Assembly (NCBI RefSeq): GCF_005048855.1
Contig: NZ_SUME01000003.1
Coordinates: forward strand, 434,001 to 498,000
Length of the DNA: 64,000 nucleotides
Source of the DNA: Sphingobacterium olei
Lineage (GTDB): Bacteria; Bacteroidota; Bacteroidia; Sphingobacteriales; Sphingobacteriaceae
Direction of reading: 5' to 3'
The notes beneath the pieces are model-generated. The model had not been told where the DNA came from and did not search any database. It worked only from the letters and a program-made list of their open reading frames with translations. A program made the translations under genes and the position numbers. Below, piece after piece: positions 25,450 through 34,939 of the stretch (the first letter of the stretch is position 1; the number at the start of each line of letters is the position of its first letter).

Positions 25450-25755
25450 TCACACTTTGATTTCAACTTCGACACCCGAAGGTAATTCAAGTTTCATCAA
25501 TGCGTCAACAGTTTTAGAGTTAGATGAATAAATATCTAACAATCTTTTGTACGCACACAATTGAAATTGCTCACGTGCTTTTTTGTTAACGTGTGGTGAA
25601 CGTAAAACGGTGTAGATCTTTTTCTCCGTAGGCAATGGAATGGGACCACTCACTACTGCACCTGTAGGTTTTACTGTTTTTACGATTTTCTCAGCTGATT
25701 TGTCAACTAAATTGTAATCGTATGATTTCAATTTGATTCTGATTCTTTGGCTCAT
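25450..25755 (-). CDS. rpsJ: 30S ribosomal protein S10
   Basis: S10 is part of the head of the small subunit and, in other bacteria, also of NusB/S10 antitermination. ATG 25755 ([18 protein letters not shown]) gives 101 residues, the usual length; the frame opens further upstream without homology. The family signatures [23 protein letters not shown], seen as [13 protein letters not shown] then [10 protein letters not shown], and the [12 protein letters not shown] end are present. It is the last gene of the str operon here, followed by a terminator instead of rplC. Confidence 0.97.
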   Translation of the reverse strand: MSQRIRIKLKSYDYNLVDKSAEKIVKTVKPTGAVVSGPIPLPTEKKIYTVLRSPHVNKKAREQFQLCAYKRLLDIYSSNSKTVDALMKLELPSGVEVEIKV

Positions 25756-25826
25756 TTTTATTTGTTTAAGATGATGACCCCTGATTAGAGCTATTCGCAA
25801 CCAACGGTCGGTTTAATCTTTGGAAT

Positions 25827-25857
25827 AAAGATGAAAGACTCCATGTCCTTCATCTTT
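25827..25857. other. Hairpin in the fusA-rpsJ gap
   Basis: AAAGATGAA (25827-25835) pairs with TTCATCTTT (25849-25857) in the 123-base gap between fusA and rpsJ. No T-run follows on the minus strand. A processing or partial attenuation role is possible. Confidence 0.4.
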
Positions 25858-25878
25858 GCTCCTGATCTTTAATCAATA

Positions 25879-28002
25879 TTATTCTACAGATCCTTTTATT
25901 CTGCCTTTTGATTTCGCAATTACTTCTTCAGCAACATTACGAGGCGCTTCAGCAAAGTGATCGAATTCCATTGTAGAAGTAGCACGTCCTGAAGTAATCG
26001 TACGTAATTGTGTTACGTAACCAAACATCTCAGAAAGAGGTACTAATGCTCTAATAACCTGTACGCCATTACGTGAGTCCAAACCTTGCATTTGACCACG
26101 ACGACGGTTTAAGTCTCCCATTACATCACCCATATTTTCTTCTGGTGTTAAAACCTCTATTTTCATAATTGGTTCCATTAACACTGGAGAACATTTTGGT
26201 AATGCCTCACGGTATGCTGAACGAGCTGCTAATTCAAAAGATAGGGAATCTGAATCGACAGCGTGAAACGAACCATCAATCAAACGAACTTTCATACCAG
26301 ATAACGGATATCCAGCTAACACACCGTTTTTCAATGATGTTTCGAATCCTTTCTGAACTGAAGGGATAAACTCTTTTGGAATTTTACCGCCAACGATTTC
26401 GTTTACAAATTGAAGAGGTGATTTACTTAAATCGAAATCTTCGTCTACTGGAGAAATAACAACTTTAATGTCCGCGAATTTACCACGACCACCTGATTGT
26501 TTTTTGAATACCTCACGGTGCTCTGTAGTACCGTTAATAGACTCTTTGTACGATACTTGAGGAGCACCTTGGTTAACCTCAACTTTGAATTCACGTTTCA
26601 AACGATCGATCAAAATCTCTAAGTGAAGCTCACCCATACCAGAGATAACGGTTTGACCAGTTTCCTCGTCCGTTTTTACTACGAATGTAGGATCTTCCTC
26701 AGCTAATTTACCAAGACCAATACCTAATCTGTCAATGTCAGCTTGAGTTTTTGGTTCAATAGCTAAACCGATAACTGGCTCAGGGAAGTTCATCGACTCT
26801 AATACGATAGGGTGTTTTTCATCACATAAAGTATCACCAGTTTTGATATCTTTAAAACCAACAACAGCACCAATATCACCAGCCTCAATGAATGGGATAG
26901 GGTTTTGTTTGTTAGCGTGCATTTGGAAGATACGAGAGATACGCTCTTTATTGCCTGAACGCGTGTTCAAGACATAAGAACCAGCATCTAATTTACCTGA
27001 ATAAGCACGGATGAAACACAAACGACCTACGAAAGGGTCAGTTGCAATTTTGAAACCTAATGCAGCAAAAGGCTCCTTAACATCTGGTTTACGTAATAAT
27101 TCTGCACCTGTATCAGGATGAGTTCCTTTAACACCTTCTGAATCCATTGGTGAAGGCAATAATTCCATTACTAGATCCAACATGGTTTGTACACCTTTAT
27201 TCTTGAAAGACGAACCACAGACCATAGGTACGATAGAGTTATCCAATACAGCTGCACGTAATGCATTTAAGATTTCGCGCTCAGTCAACGAATTCGGATC
27301 ATCGAAGAATTTCTCCATCAAAGTCTCATCATAACCAGCTACTGCTTCTAATAATTTCTCACGGTACTCCGCTACTTCTTCAAGCATATCTTCTGGAATA
27401 GGCACTTCGGTAAAGGTCATACCTTTATCATGCTCATTCCATACGATACCACGGTTATTGATCAAATCAACTACACCTGTAAAAGAATCTTCAGCACCGA
27501 TAGGCAATTGCAACGCTACGGCATCAGAACCCAACATTGATTTTACTTGACCAACTACTTTTAAAAAGTCTGCTCCAGAGCGGTCCATTTTATTAACGAA
27601 ACCGATACGAGGAACTTTGTAATTGTCGGCTAACCGCCAGTTCGTCTCAGACTGAGGCTCTACACCATCAACTGCTGAGAATAGGAATACTAATCCGTCT
27701 AATACACGTAATGAGCGGTTTACCTCAACCGTGAAATCCACGTGTCCAGGAGTATCGATTACGTTTACTTGGTATTTGTTACCACGGTATTGCCAGAATA
27801 CAGTGGTTGCAGCAGAAGTAATTGTGATACCGCGTTCCGCTTCCTGCTCCATCCAGTCCATTGTAGAAGCACCTTCGTGAACTTCACCAATTTTATGGTT
27901 TACACCTGAATAGTAAAGAATACGTTCAGTTGTAGTAGTTTTACCAGCATCAATGTGCGCAGCGATACCGATATTTCTAGTGAATTTTAAATCTCTTGCC
28001 AT
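25879..28002 (-). CDS. fusA: Translation elongation factor G
   Basis: EF-G drives translocation on the ribosome with GTP hydrolysis. ATG 28002 ([12 protein letters not shown]) gives 707 residues; a start five codons upstream is less likely. GTPase motifs are AHIDAGKTT (14-22), the switch [10 protein letters not shown] and NKMDRSGAD. Domains II to V follow, including GMGELHLEI and the C-terminal [15 protein letters not shown]. It is the third gene of the str operon. A second EF-G copy elsewhere cannot be judged. Confidence 0.98.
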   Translation of the reverse strand: MARDLKFTRNIGIAAHIDAGKTTTTERILYYSGVNHKIGEVHEGASTMDWMEQEAERGITITSAATTVFWQYRGNKYQVNVIDTPGHVDFTVEVNRSLRVLDGLVFLFSAVDGVEPQSETNWRLADNYKVPRIGFVNKMDRSGADFLKVVGQVKSMLGSDAVALQLPIGAEDSFTGVVDLINNRGIVWNEHDKGMTFTEVPIPEDMLEEVAEYREKLLEAVAGYDETLMEKFFDDPNSLTEREILNALRAAVLDNSIVPMVCGSSFKNKGVQTMLDLVMELLPSPMDSEGVKGTHPDTGAELLRKPDVKEPFAALGFKIATDPFVGRLCFIRAYSGKLDAGSYVLNTRSGNKERISRIFQMHANKQNPIPFIEAGDIGAVVGFKDIKTGDTLCDEKHPIVLESMNFPEPVIGLAIEPKTQADIDRLGIGLGKLAEEDPTFVVKTDEETGQTVISGMGELHLEILIDRLKREFKVEVNQGAPQVSYKESINGTTEHREVFKKQSGGRGKFADIKVVISPVDEDFDLSKSPLQFVNEIVGGKIPKEFIPSVQKGFETSLKNGVLAGYPLSGMKVRLIDGSFHAVDSDSLSFELAARSAYREALPKCSPVLMEPIMKIEVLTPEENMGDVMGDLNRRRGQMQGLDSRNGVQVIRALVPLSEMFGYVTQLRTITSGRATSTMEFDHFAEAPRNVAEEVIAKSKGRIKGSVE

Positions 28003-28064
28003 AATATTTTTATGCACTTAGCCTTATAAAGCTTTGTTTAATTGCAATATTTGTAAAAATAAGT

Positions 28065-28111
28065 ACACCGACTCCGATAATCGAAAGAGTTCTATTATCT
28101 GGAGTCGGTGT
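28065..28111 (-). promoter_or_regulatory. Long hairpin between rpsG and fusA
   Basis: ACACCGACTCC (28065-28075) pairs with GGAGTCGGTGT (28101-28111), and GATAAT pairs with ATTATC inside, giving about 17 pairs with one bulged base. On the minus strand it is followed by a T-rich stretch. It sits in the 137-base rpsG-fusA gap and could be an attenuator, a partial terminator or a ribosomal-protein binding site. Confidence 0.6.
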
Positions 28112-28139
28112 AATCATATTTGATTCTTTGTTTTCAAAA

Positions 28140-28607
28140 TTAGAATCTGAAGTGTGAGAACGCCTTGTTAGCTTCCGCCATTTTGTGCGTATCTTCTTTC
28201 TTCTTAACAGCAGCACCTTCACCTTTAGAAGCTGAAATGATTTCTCCTGCTAATTTTTCGAACATTGTTTTTTCACCACGTTTACGTGAGTAAGAAATTA
28301 ACCATTTCATACCTAAAGCGATTTTACGCTCAGGACGTACTTCCATAGGAACTTGGAAGTTAGCACCACCAACACGACGAGATTTAACCTCTACTGCAGG
28401 CATAACATTGTTTAAAGCTTTTTTCCAAGTCTCCAAACCGTTCTCTTGTGTTTTTTGTTCTACTAATTCTACTGCGTTGTAAAAAATTGAATATGCGATA
28501 GATTTTTTACCATCGTACATCATGTTATTTACAAAACGTGTTACCTGAGTGTCGTTAAACTTTGGATCAGGTAAAATGATTCTCTTTTTTGGTTTTGATT
28601 TTCTCAT
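28140..28607 (-). CDS. rpsG: 30S ribosomal protein S7
   Basis: S7 starts assembly of the small-subunit head. The 155-residue protein has the family N-terminus [17 protein letters not shown] and the conserved [37 protein letters not shown] and AFSHFRF end. Its start lies 19 bases after the rpsL stop. A long hairpin separates it from fusA downstream. Confidence 0.98.
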   Translation of the reverse strand: MRKSKPKKRIILPDPKFNDTQVTRFVNNMMYDGKKSIAYSIFYNAVELVEQKTQENGLETWKKALNNVMPAVEVKSRRVGGANFQVPMEVRPERKIALGMKWLISYSRKRGEKTMFEKLAGEIISASKGEGAAVKKKEDTHKMAEANKAFSHFRF

Positions 28608-28626
28608 TTTCTTTCCCTCCGTTTAA

Positions 28627-29040
28627 TTATTTCTTTTTACCTTTTGCTGGAGCTGCAGCTGCTTGTCCTGGTTTAGGACGCTTAGTTCCATATTTTGAAC
28701 GACGTTGGTTACGGCCTGCTACACCTGATGTATCCAATGCACCACGGATGATGTGGTAACGTACACCTGGTAAATCTTTTACACGACCACCACGGATTAA
28801 AACGATAGAGTGCTCTTGTAAATTGTGACCTTCTCCGGGGATGTAAGCGTTGACCTCTTTACCGTTTGTTAAACGTACACGAGCTACTTTACGCATTGCT
28901 GAGTTTGGTTTTTTAGGGGTAGTAGTATATACACGTGTACATACACCTCTTCGCTGTGGACAGCTGTCCAACGCTGGAGACTTACTCTTGTCTACCAGAG
29001 CTACTCTACCTTTTCTAACTAATTGTTGAATAGTAGGCAT
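28627..29040 (-). CDS. rpsL: 30S ribosomal protein S12
   Basis: S12 monitors decoding accuracy. The 137-residue protein has the conserved [19 protein letters not shown] with the streptomycin-relevant lysines in the wild-type state (Lys43, Lys44). It also has [19 protein letters not shown] and an Ala/Lys-rich C-terminal tail of about 14 residues, which is common in Bacteroidota. It is the first gene of the str operon. A TATCTTTG box is on the minus strand at 29088-29095. Confidence 0.98.
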   Translation of the reverse strand: MPTIQQLVRKGRVALVDKSKSPALDSCPQRRGVCTRVYTTTPKKPNSAMRKVARVRLTNGKEVNAYIPGEGHNLQEHSIVLIRGGRVKDLPGVRYHIIRGALDTSGVAGRNQRRSKYGTKRPKPGQAAAAPAKGKKK

Positions 29041-29145
29041 TTACCTGTTCTGTTTTTAATTTATGTAAATTAATTTTTTAAAGTCTGCAAAGATATGTAT
29101 AATGTTTTTAAATATAAAGACTTATGTGTAAAATGTTTTGCAAAC

Positions 29146-31275
29146 CTAGCTGATTAATATAAAGTCTATTTGTCTTTTTTCCAGGTCTACTTTCTTTACC
29201 TTGATTTGAACCTCATCTCCTAGTTGATACACTTGCTTTTTACGTTGCCCGATTATGGCATAGTTCTTTTCGTCTAAGGTGTAAAAATCATCTGTAATAT
29301 CACGAAGACGTACCATTCCTTCACATTTATTCTCCGCTATTTCTACATACATGCCCCATTCGGTCACGCCTGACACCAAGCCCTTATATTCCACACCGAT
29401 CTGATCCTGTAAGAATTCAGCTTGCTTGTATTTGATCGACGCGCGCTCGGCTTCAGCTGCCTTTTTCTCCATTTGCGAGGAGTGCTCTGCCATTTTCTCG
29501 TAATGCTCCACATTAACTTTCCCGCCGCCATCTAAGTAGAATTGTAAAAGGCGATGCACCATGACATCAGGGTATCTCCGGATAGGAGAGGTGAAGTGGG
29601 TGTAATAATCGAATGCAAGACCGTAGTGGGATGTGTTTTTGGTTGTGTAGATGGCTTTCGCCATAGATCGTACGGCAAGGGAAGTTAAAAGGTTCTGCTC
29701 TTTTGAACCTTCGATTTTTGTCATCAGTGCGTTCAGGGACTTAGCCGTCTCCTTGTCGGATTTGATATTCAGCTTATGTCCAAAACGGAGGGCAAACTGG
29801 GAGAAGTTGGCCAAAGTGTCTGGTTTAGGTACATCGTGAAAACGGTATACAAAGGCAAGTTTATTTTTTCCGCGGCCCTGTTTTCCAATATACTCGGCCA
29901 CCTTGCGGTTGGCTAACAGCATGAAATCTTCGATTAGTTTGTGTGCATCTTTTCTGATCTTTGTATAGACGCCTAGTGGTTTGCCATTTTCATCCAGTTG
30001 GAATTTTACTTCTTCACTTTCGAAACTGATAGCCCCGTTTTTGAATTTACGTTCACGTAGTATATAAGCTAGTTCGTTTAGCTTTAGGAGTTCGGGTGCA
30101 AACTGTCCCTCTTTGTTCTCTAGGATTTCTTGTGCTTCTTCGTAGCTGAATCGGCGGTCAGAATGTATGATCGTGCGGCCAAACCACTGATCGAGGACGT
30201 TTGCTTTTTCATCTATTTCAAATACGGCCGAAAAACACAACTTGTCTTCGTTCGGACGTAAGGAGCATAGGTCATTCGACAGCCGTTCGGGTAACATCGG
30301 GATGACACGATCGACCAGGTATACCGACGTAGCGCGTTCGAAAGCTTCCCTATCCAGTGCGCTATCTGGCATAACATAATGCGAGACGTCTGCAATATGG
30401 ACGCCGATTTCATAATTTCCGTTTTCTAATGTTTGGAAAGAAATAGCATCATCAAAGTCTTTCGCGTCGGCAGGATCAATGGTAAAAGTAAGGATATCTC
30501 TGAAATTCCGCCGTTTAGCAATTTCTTCTTTTGTGATTTCACCGACGATGCTGTTTGCTGCTTCTTCTACTTCTTTCGGGAAGTTAAGCGGAAAACCGAA
30601 ATCTGCCAAAATCGCATTCATCTCGGTGTTGTTCTCCCCTTTCTTGCCTAGGATATCTTTTACTTTTCCGATGGGGTTTTTTGCATTCTTTGGCCATTCG
30701 ATGATGGACACCACGACCTTCTCCCCATCTTGCGCTCCATTTAGGTTGTCTAATGGTATAAAGATGTCGTGGTTCATTTTTCGGTCATCGGCTAAGAAGA
30801 AGGCATAACTTTGGGAGATGTCGATCGTACCTGTGAAATCACTCTTGGCGCGTTGGATAATTTCGACTACTTCGCCCTCTCTCTTCTTGCCCTTGCCACG
30901 TTCATAAACGTGTACTTTTACGATATCATTATGTAATGCTTGGCGGAGTTTTCTAGGGGCTACAAAGATGTCATTTTCGAGTTCGTCATCAGGTACAATG
31001 TAGGCTGATCCGTCGGCTGTCATATCGACCTTTCCCGTGACATAGACATTGAGCTGTTTCAGCTTAAATTTTCCTCTTTCAGGCTGAACGAACAATCCCG
31101 ATTTTGATGCGTCATTGAGAATCTCAGCAATTGCAACTTTTGAATCCGAATCGGATATGTTGAGTTTTGAAGCGACTTGCTTGTAGTTGAGTTTTTGATT
31201 GGCTGATTTTTCGAAAGTATCCACAATCATCCGTGTCAATACTTCCTTATAAGGATTCTCTTTTTTTGATTTCAT
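29146..31275 (-). CDS. rnr: Ribonuclease R
   Basis: RNase R is a 3'-to-5' exoribonuclease that digests structured RNA. The 709-residue protein has an N-terminal helix-turn-helix-like segment (about 10-75) and cold-shock-type domains (about 75-215). The RNB catalytic domain (about 255-580) carries TIDPADAKDFDDAIS (265-279) with the metal-binding aspartates and the HFTSPIRRYPDVMVHR motif. An S1 domain (about 625-705) closes it. It is transcribed alone, upstream of a long AT-rich spacer. Confidence 0.96.
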   Translation of the reverse strand: MKSKKENPYKEVLTRMIVDTFEKSANQKLNYKQVASKLNISDSDSKVAIAEILNDASKSGLFVQPERGKFKLKQLNVYVTGKVDMTADGSAYIVPDDELENDIFVAPRKLRQALHNDIVKVHVYERGKGKKREGEVVEIIQRAKSDFTGTIDISQSYAFFLADDRKMNHDIFIPLDNLNGAQDGEKVVVSIIEWPKNAKNPIGKVKDILGKKGENNTEMNAILADFGFPLNFPKEVEEAANSIVGEITKEEIAKRRNFRDILTFTIDPADAKDFDDAISFQTLENGNYEIGVHIADVSHYVMPDSALDREAFERATSVYLVDRVIPMLPERLSNDLCSLRPNEDKLCFSAVFEIDEKANVLDQWFGRTIIHSDRRFSYEEAQEILENKEGQFAPELLKLNELAYILRERKFKNGAISFESEEVKFQLDENGKPLGVYTKIRKDAHKLIEDFMLLANRKVAEYIGKQGRGKNKLAFVYRFHDVPKPDTLANFSQFALRFGHKLNIKSDKETAKSLNALMTKIEGSKEQNLLTSLAVRSMAKAIYTTKNTSHYGLAFDYYTHFTSPIRRYPDVMVHRLLQFYLDGGGKVNVEHYEKMAEHSSQMEKKAAEAERASIKYKQAEFLQDQIGVEYKGLVSGVTEWGMYVEIAENKCEGMVRLRDITDDFYTLDEKNYAIIGQRKKQVYQLGDEVQIKVKKVDLEKRQIDFILIS

Positions 31276-31782
31276 TCGTTTATTTTTTTTATCTCACTTT
31301 GTTTTTCTTGAAGTAGGGGAGAACAGACTACTCGCATAAACATAACATACGGGCTGTATGCTTGTTTTGTACAATATACAAAAAAAACAGTATTTGACAC
31401 GAATTTAAAAATGTGTTGTCTCTTGCTGAATTTGAATTTCTGTATATTTACTGTTTATTTCTTTTAGTTTGATTAATGTTTTGTTTATTAATGTTTTGTG
31501 ATTGTGTTTTGCTAAATTTTTAATTTTATAACACGCTTTTAATCCAATTTAACCAAAGGTTTGTCTTAGCCGTGTTTATTTCTTATGTTTTGCTAAATAT
31601 TTTGTTTAAACTATTTGTTTTTTTTATTTGTTTAAATATCACTTTTTAAGTGTTTTATGTTTATTTTGATAAAATTTTAGCTCGTATATTTTTATATTAA
31701 TTTAGCTCATTTTTTTAGACAAGGGAGTACTCCTACAATCTCTTTAAGGTCGTCACGGAAAAATGTAAAAAGTAGGGTGTAG
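31276..31782. other. 507-base AT-rich spacer with short direct repeats
   Basis: This gap between the divergent-facing ends of rnr (start) and the Fur-like gene (stop) is dominated by T on the plus strand. It holds two copies of a 13-base repeat (ATTAATGTTTTGT at 31472-31484 and 31487-31499) and two of TGTTTTGCTAAAT (31505-31517 and 31586-31598). A 10-base palindrome GGAGTACTCC is at 31724-31733. I see no coding frame with a plausible start and no RNA fold I recognise. Confidence 0.6.
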
Positions 31783-32244
31783 TTAAGTCTGCGACTGGCA
31801 ATTTTCGCACAGTCCCACTGCATTTATTGCAATAGAATGTAAGGAGAATCTAGGAGGAAGATTAATTTTGGGTAGAGAAATTTCATTAAGGCAATATACA
31901 CTATTGCACACTGAACATATGAAATGTACGTGCTGATCATGGTGATGATGTTCGCTGCATTTTGTAGAACAGATGGCGTAAGTTGCTGTACCATTCAGAT
32001 CAAAAATCTTATGTAAAATTCCTTTTTCTTCAAAGCTTGCAAGAATGCGATACAGTGTAACGCGGTCAATATCCGCACCCAATAATTTCTCTAACTCGGG
32101 TTGAGAAATTGCCGCTGTTTTCGTGGAAATAGTATCTAAAACGCGAAGACGAGGTTGCGTTACTTTAAGGTTATTTGATCTTAAAAGACGTGTAAATTCT
32201 TCAGTAGTTTTTTGAGGGTTTTCTCTGTTATCTTCAATATCCAT
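31783..32244 (-). CDS. Fur-family transcriptional regulator
   Basis: Fur-family proteins are metal- or peroxide-sensing repressors. The 153-residue protein has the winged-helix segment LKVTQPRLRVLDTI...VTLYRILASFEEKGIL (about 26-78), a His-rich metal loop EHHHHDQHVHF (98-108) and two Cys pairs, CSVC (110-113) and CENC (146-149), for structural zinc. The pattern could be Fur, Zur or PerR; the first domain's ligands do not decide it. It is followed on the minus strand by the AT-rich spacer. A bidirectional hairpin separates it from the aldolase gene. Confidence 0.9.
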   Translation of the reverse strand: MDIEDNRENPQKTTEEFTRLLRSNNLKVTQPRLRVLDTISTKTAAISQPELEKLLGADIDRVTLYRILASFEEKGILHKIFDLNGTATYAICSTKCSEHHHHDQHVHFICSVCNSVYCLNEISLPKINLPPRFSLHSIAINAVGLCENCQSQT

Positions 32245-32279
32245 ACTTGTAAAATTACGTAAAATTTAGAGCATAAAAA

Positions 32280-32307
32280 AACCTCTCTGCTTCAACACAG
32301 AGAGGTT
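32280..32307 (-). terminator. Terminator after the aldolase gene
   Basis: AACCTCTCTG (32280-32289) pairs with CAGAGAGGTT (32298-32307). On the minus strand seven T follow the stem. Confidence 0.88.
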
Positions 32308-32332
32308 GGAGATTTTTCAGAAAGATGTCGTT

Positions 32333-32992
32333 TTATTTACCTGCAGCTTTTGCGTGATCTGCCAAAAATTGAGCAAGACCACTATCCGTTAACGGATGTT
32401 TTAATAAAGATGTTATTACCGATAACGGACCGGTCATCACATCAGCACCGATCTTCGCACAACCCAATAAGTGTGCGCTGTGACGTACCGATGCAGCTAA
32501 GATTTGAGTAGAAAATCCGTAATTGTCATAGATCAAACGAATCTCTTCAATCAGACCTAATCCATCTACCGAGATGTCGTCAAGACGACCGATAAAAGGA
32601 GAAACATACGTCGCTCCGGCTTTTGCTGCTAGTAAAGCCTGGCCCGCAGAGAATACCAATGTGCAGTTAGTTTTGATACCCTTGCTACTGAAATATTTGA
32701 TTGCTTTGACACCGTCCTTGATCATAGGTACTTTAACTACAATCTTATTATCTAAAGCTGCTAAAGCTTCGCCTTCTTTGACCATATCGTCGTAGTTAGT
32801 GGAGATAACTTCTGCACTCACATCTCCATCAACAATCGCGCAGATTGCTTTATAGTGATTAATCACGTTCTCCTCACCGCTAATGCCTTCTTTTGCCATT
32901 AAGCTTGGATTCGTCGTAACCCCATCAAGGACACCTAGATCTTGTGCTTCTTTGATTTGAGCCAAATTGGCTGTGTCAATAAAAAATTTCAT
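32333..32992 (-). CDS. fsa: Fructose-6-phosphate aldolase / short transaldolase
   Basis: The short transaldolase family either splits fructose 6-phosphate or moves dihydroxyacetone units in the pentose phosphate pathway. The 219-residue length is that of the FSA/TalC group. It has [20 protein letters not shown] (25-34), the Schiff-base Lys87 in NKIVVKVPM and the C-terminal [26 protein letters not shown], seen as [14 protein letters not shown] then [12 protein letters not shown]. Which activity dominates cannot be told from sequence. It is a single gene with its own terminator. Confidence 0.92.
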   Translation of the reverse strand: MKFFIDTANLAQIKEAQDLGVLDGVTTNPSLMAKEGISGEENVINHYKAICAIVDGDVSAEVISTNYDDMVKEGEALAALDNKIVVKVPMIKDGVKAIKYFSSKGIKTNCTLVFSAGQALLAAKAGATYVSPFIGRLDDISVDGLGLIEEIRLIYDNYGFSTQILAASVRHSAHLLGCAKIGADVMTGPLSVITSLLKHPLTDSGLAQFLADHAKAAGK

Positions 32993-33180
32993 ATGTATAT
33001 ATTTTGTTTTTTAATATACTTAAACATGTATGGTTCGTAAATTGCTGAAAAACAGTTTTTATTAAAGTTGTTAAAACTTTACGTTTTTAAAGCTGTTACA
33101 AAGGTAATTATATTCTTTACAACTATAAAGATTTAAAGCTAAATCAGCTTATATAAATCGAAGAATCGATATCAGCGTTA

Positions 33181-34419
33181 ATGGAGATTTTTAGATCCTT
33201 ACAATATCCTAATTTCAGATTGCATACCATTGGTCAATCTCTTTCGCTTTTGGGCACCTGGATGCAACGTCTTGCAATTAGCTGGCTGGTCTATAAATTG
33301 ACAGATTCTATTTTTTTATTGGGGTTTGTGTCGTTTATTTCCCTACTTCCATCGTTGGTCTTATCCCCATTTATAGGAAGTTTTATCGATAAGAGACCAA
33401 AGTATAAACTGGTTTTCAATACACAGATCTTACTGATGATCCAGGCGGGTCTGTTAACATTATTGGTGTTTTTTGGAAAGGAATCGGTCGTCTGGCTTAG
33501 CGCGTTGGGGTTTCTTCAAGGGGTGATCAATGCTTTTGATGTTTTGGGTAGACAGGCTTTACTCGTTTCTTTAGTAGACGGAAAGAAAGATCTGTCCAAT
33601 GCAATAGCGTTAAATTCGTCAGTATTTAATGCTGCTAGGATGGTTGGACCTGCTATAGGAGGTATATTGTTGAGTACCTATGGTGAATTGGTATGCTTTT
33701 TTATTAATTTTTTGAGTTTCATACCCGTGATTACAACATTGCTGCTCATGAGGGTCAAAGAGGAGCCTAACACTGGTCTCAGCGGTACTTCTAATTGGCG
33801 AGGACTTGTGGATGGATTTGACTATCTGAAACGTTCACCTCATATCGCATCATTGATTGTTATCATGGCTTTTTCGAGTCTATTTGTCATCCCTTATACT
33901 TCGTTATTGCCCGCCGTAGCACGAGATCTTTTTTTAGGAGATGAAACCACATTTTCATGGTTCGAAAGTGCAGCCGGTCTAGGTGCGATGATAGGAGCGG
34001 TAAATATGGCGCGATTAAAATCCGGGGAAAATTTACGCTACCGTGTTCTGTTTGCAGCACTCATGATGGGAGTGTCACTGATTCTCTTGGCTTTTTCGCA
34101 TTTTCTTCTTTCCGCTCTGATTTTTACGGTTTGTGTTGCATTTGCGATGATGATGCAGAACTCCAGTATTAATACCTATATCCAGACACATGCTTTGCCC
34201 GCTTACCGCGCGCGCATCATGTCTTATTATGTGATGGCATTTCAAGGAATATTTCCGATCGGAAGTTTGTTAATAGGAGGGATTGCCGAAATGATGGGAA
34301 TTAAAGCCACACTATATTTTATGGGATCAATAGGGGTAATGATCTCCGTTGCTTACTATACTTATCTGCGGCTACACATCCACCGTCGCTTATTCAAGAC
34401 GAGAAGCTCTGGAGCGTAA
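33181..34419 (+). CDS. MFS transporter (DHA3/EntS-like exporter)
   Basis: The 412-residue protein has about 12 hydrophobic segments. The N-terminal LHTIGQSLSLLGTWMQRLAISWLVYKL, seen as SLLGTWMQRLAISWLVY, and the loop motif GSFIDKRPKY match the DHA3 drug/siderophore exporter branch. A second half with LGAMIGAVNMARL follows. The substrate is unknown. Its last 30 bases overlap the end of the convergent aspartic-protease gene. Confidence 0.87.
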   Translation: MEIFRSLQYPNFRLHTIGQSLSLLGTWMQRLAISWLVYKLTDSIFLLGFVSFISLLPSLVLSPFIGSFIDKRPKYKLVFNTQILLMIQAGLLTLLVFFGKESVVWLSALGFLQGVINAFDVLGRQALLVSLVDGKKDLSNAIALNSSVFNAARMVGPAIGGILLSTYGELVCFFINFLSFIPVITTLLLMRVKEEPNTGLSGTSNWRGLVDGFDYLKRSPHIASLIVIMAFSSLFVIPYTSLLPAVARDLFLGDETTFSWFESAAGLGAMIGAVNMARLKSGENLRYRVLFAALMMGVSLILLAFSHFLLSALIFTVCVAFAMMMQNSSINTYIQTHALPAYRARIMSYYVMAFQGIFPIGSLLIGGIAEMMGIKATLYFMGSIGVMISVAYYTYLRLHIHRRLFKTRSSGA

Positions 34420-34833
34420 CCGTAGTGTAAATTTTCTATAGTCAATTAACGCACCATGTCTCAACAGGATATCACCGCCAAGAACACCTATGACGGGAGC
34501 GAAATTCATTTGCTGATAGGCGTAGTTGATAGAGGATAGATCCAACACAGCGACCTGTAATTTTTTTGTTGACCAGGCATTGATTCGGAAAAGAGGAAGG
34601 TCTAAGATAAAGCTCTCCATGTTGGTAATGCCTAAACCTGTCGATAGTATATTTGTGTTTTGGAATTTACTTTCTTCAATTCCAGCATTTAAAAGGGTCG
34701 TTTTATCCAACACTGTTTTGGAGGCACCTGTATCTACGACCATTTTAAATGGTTTGTCAAAAATTTCTACGTCTATAATAATGTGAATGCCGTCTCCTTC
34801 CAGACTAAGAATTTCTAAGGGTATAATATGCAT
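34390..34833 (-). CDS. Retropepsin-like aspartic protease
   Basis: ATG 34833 gives 147 residues; a TTG start 14 codons upstream would fall in the mdh terminator. The active-site triad is VVDTGASKTVLD, with the hydrophobic-hydrophobic-glycine element GVLGGDILLRHGALIDY downstream, as in single-domain retroviral-type (clan AA) proteases that work as dimers. No signal peptide or membrane anchor is visible, so it is likely cytoplasmic. The gene converges on and overlaps the MFS gene by 30 bases. Confidence 0.85.
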   Translation of the reverse strand: MHIIPLEILSLEGDGIHIIIDVEIFDKPFKMVVDTGASKTVLDKTTLLNAGIEESKFQNTNILSTGLGITNMESFILDLPLFRINAWSTKKLQVAVLDLSSINYAYQQMNFAPVIGVLGGDILLRHGALIDYRKFTLRLRSRASRLE

Positions 34834-34864
34834 TAAAAAATGATTTCTGTATTCTGTACTAAAA

Positions 34865-34919
34865 AACGCAAACAAAGCACATCGTGTAACAAATAAGAAA
34901 CGACAGGTTTGTTTGCGTT
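34865..34919 (-). terminator. Terminator after mdh
   Basis: AACGCAAACAAA (34865-34876) pairs with TTTGTTTGCGTT (34908-34919) around a 31-base loop. On the minus strand TTTTTT follows. Confidence 0.7.
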
Positions 34920-34939
34920 CGATATATATTTGATGCGTG

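Noticed and set aside
31276..31782. CRISPR array or tandem-repeat locus
   Set aside because: The repeats are only 13 bases, occur twice each and have no regular spacers.
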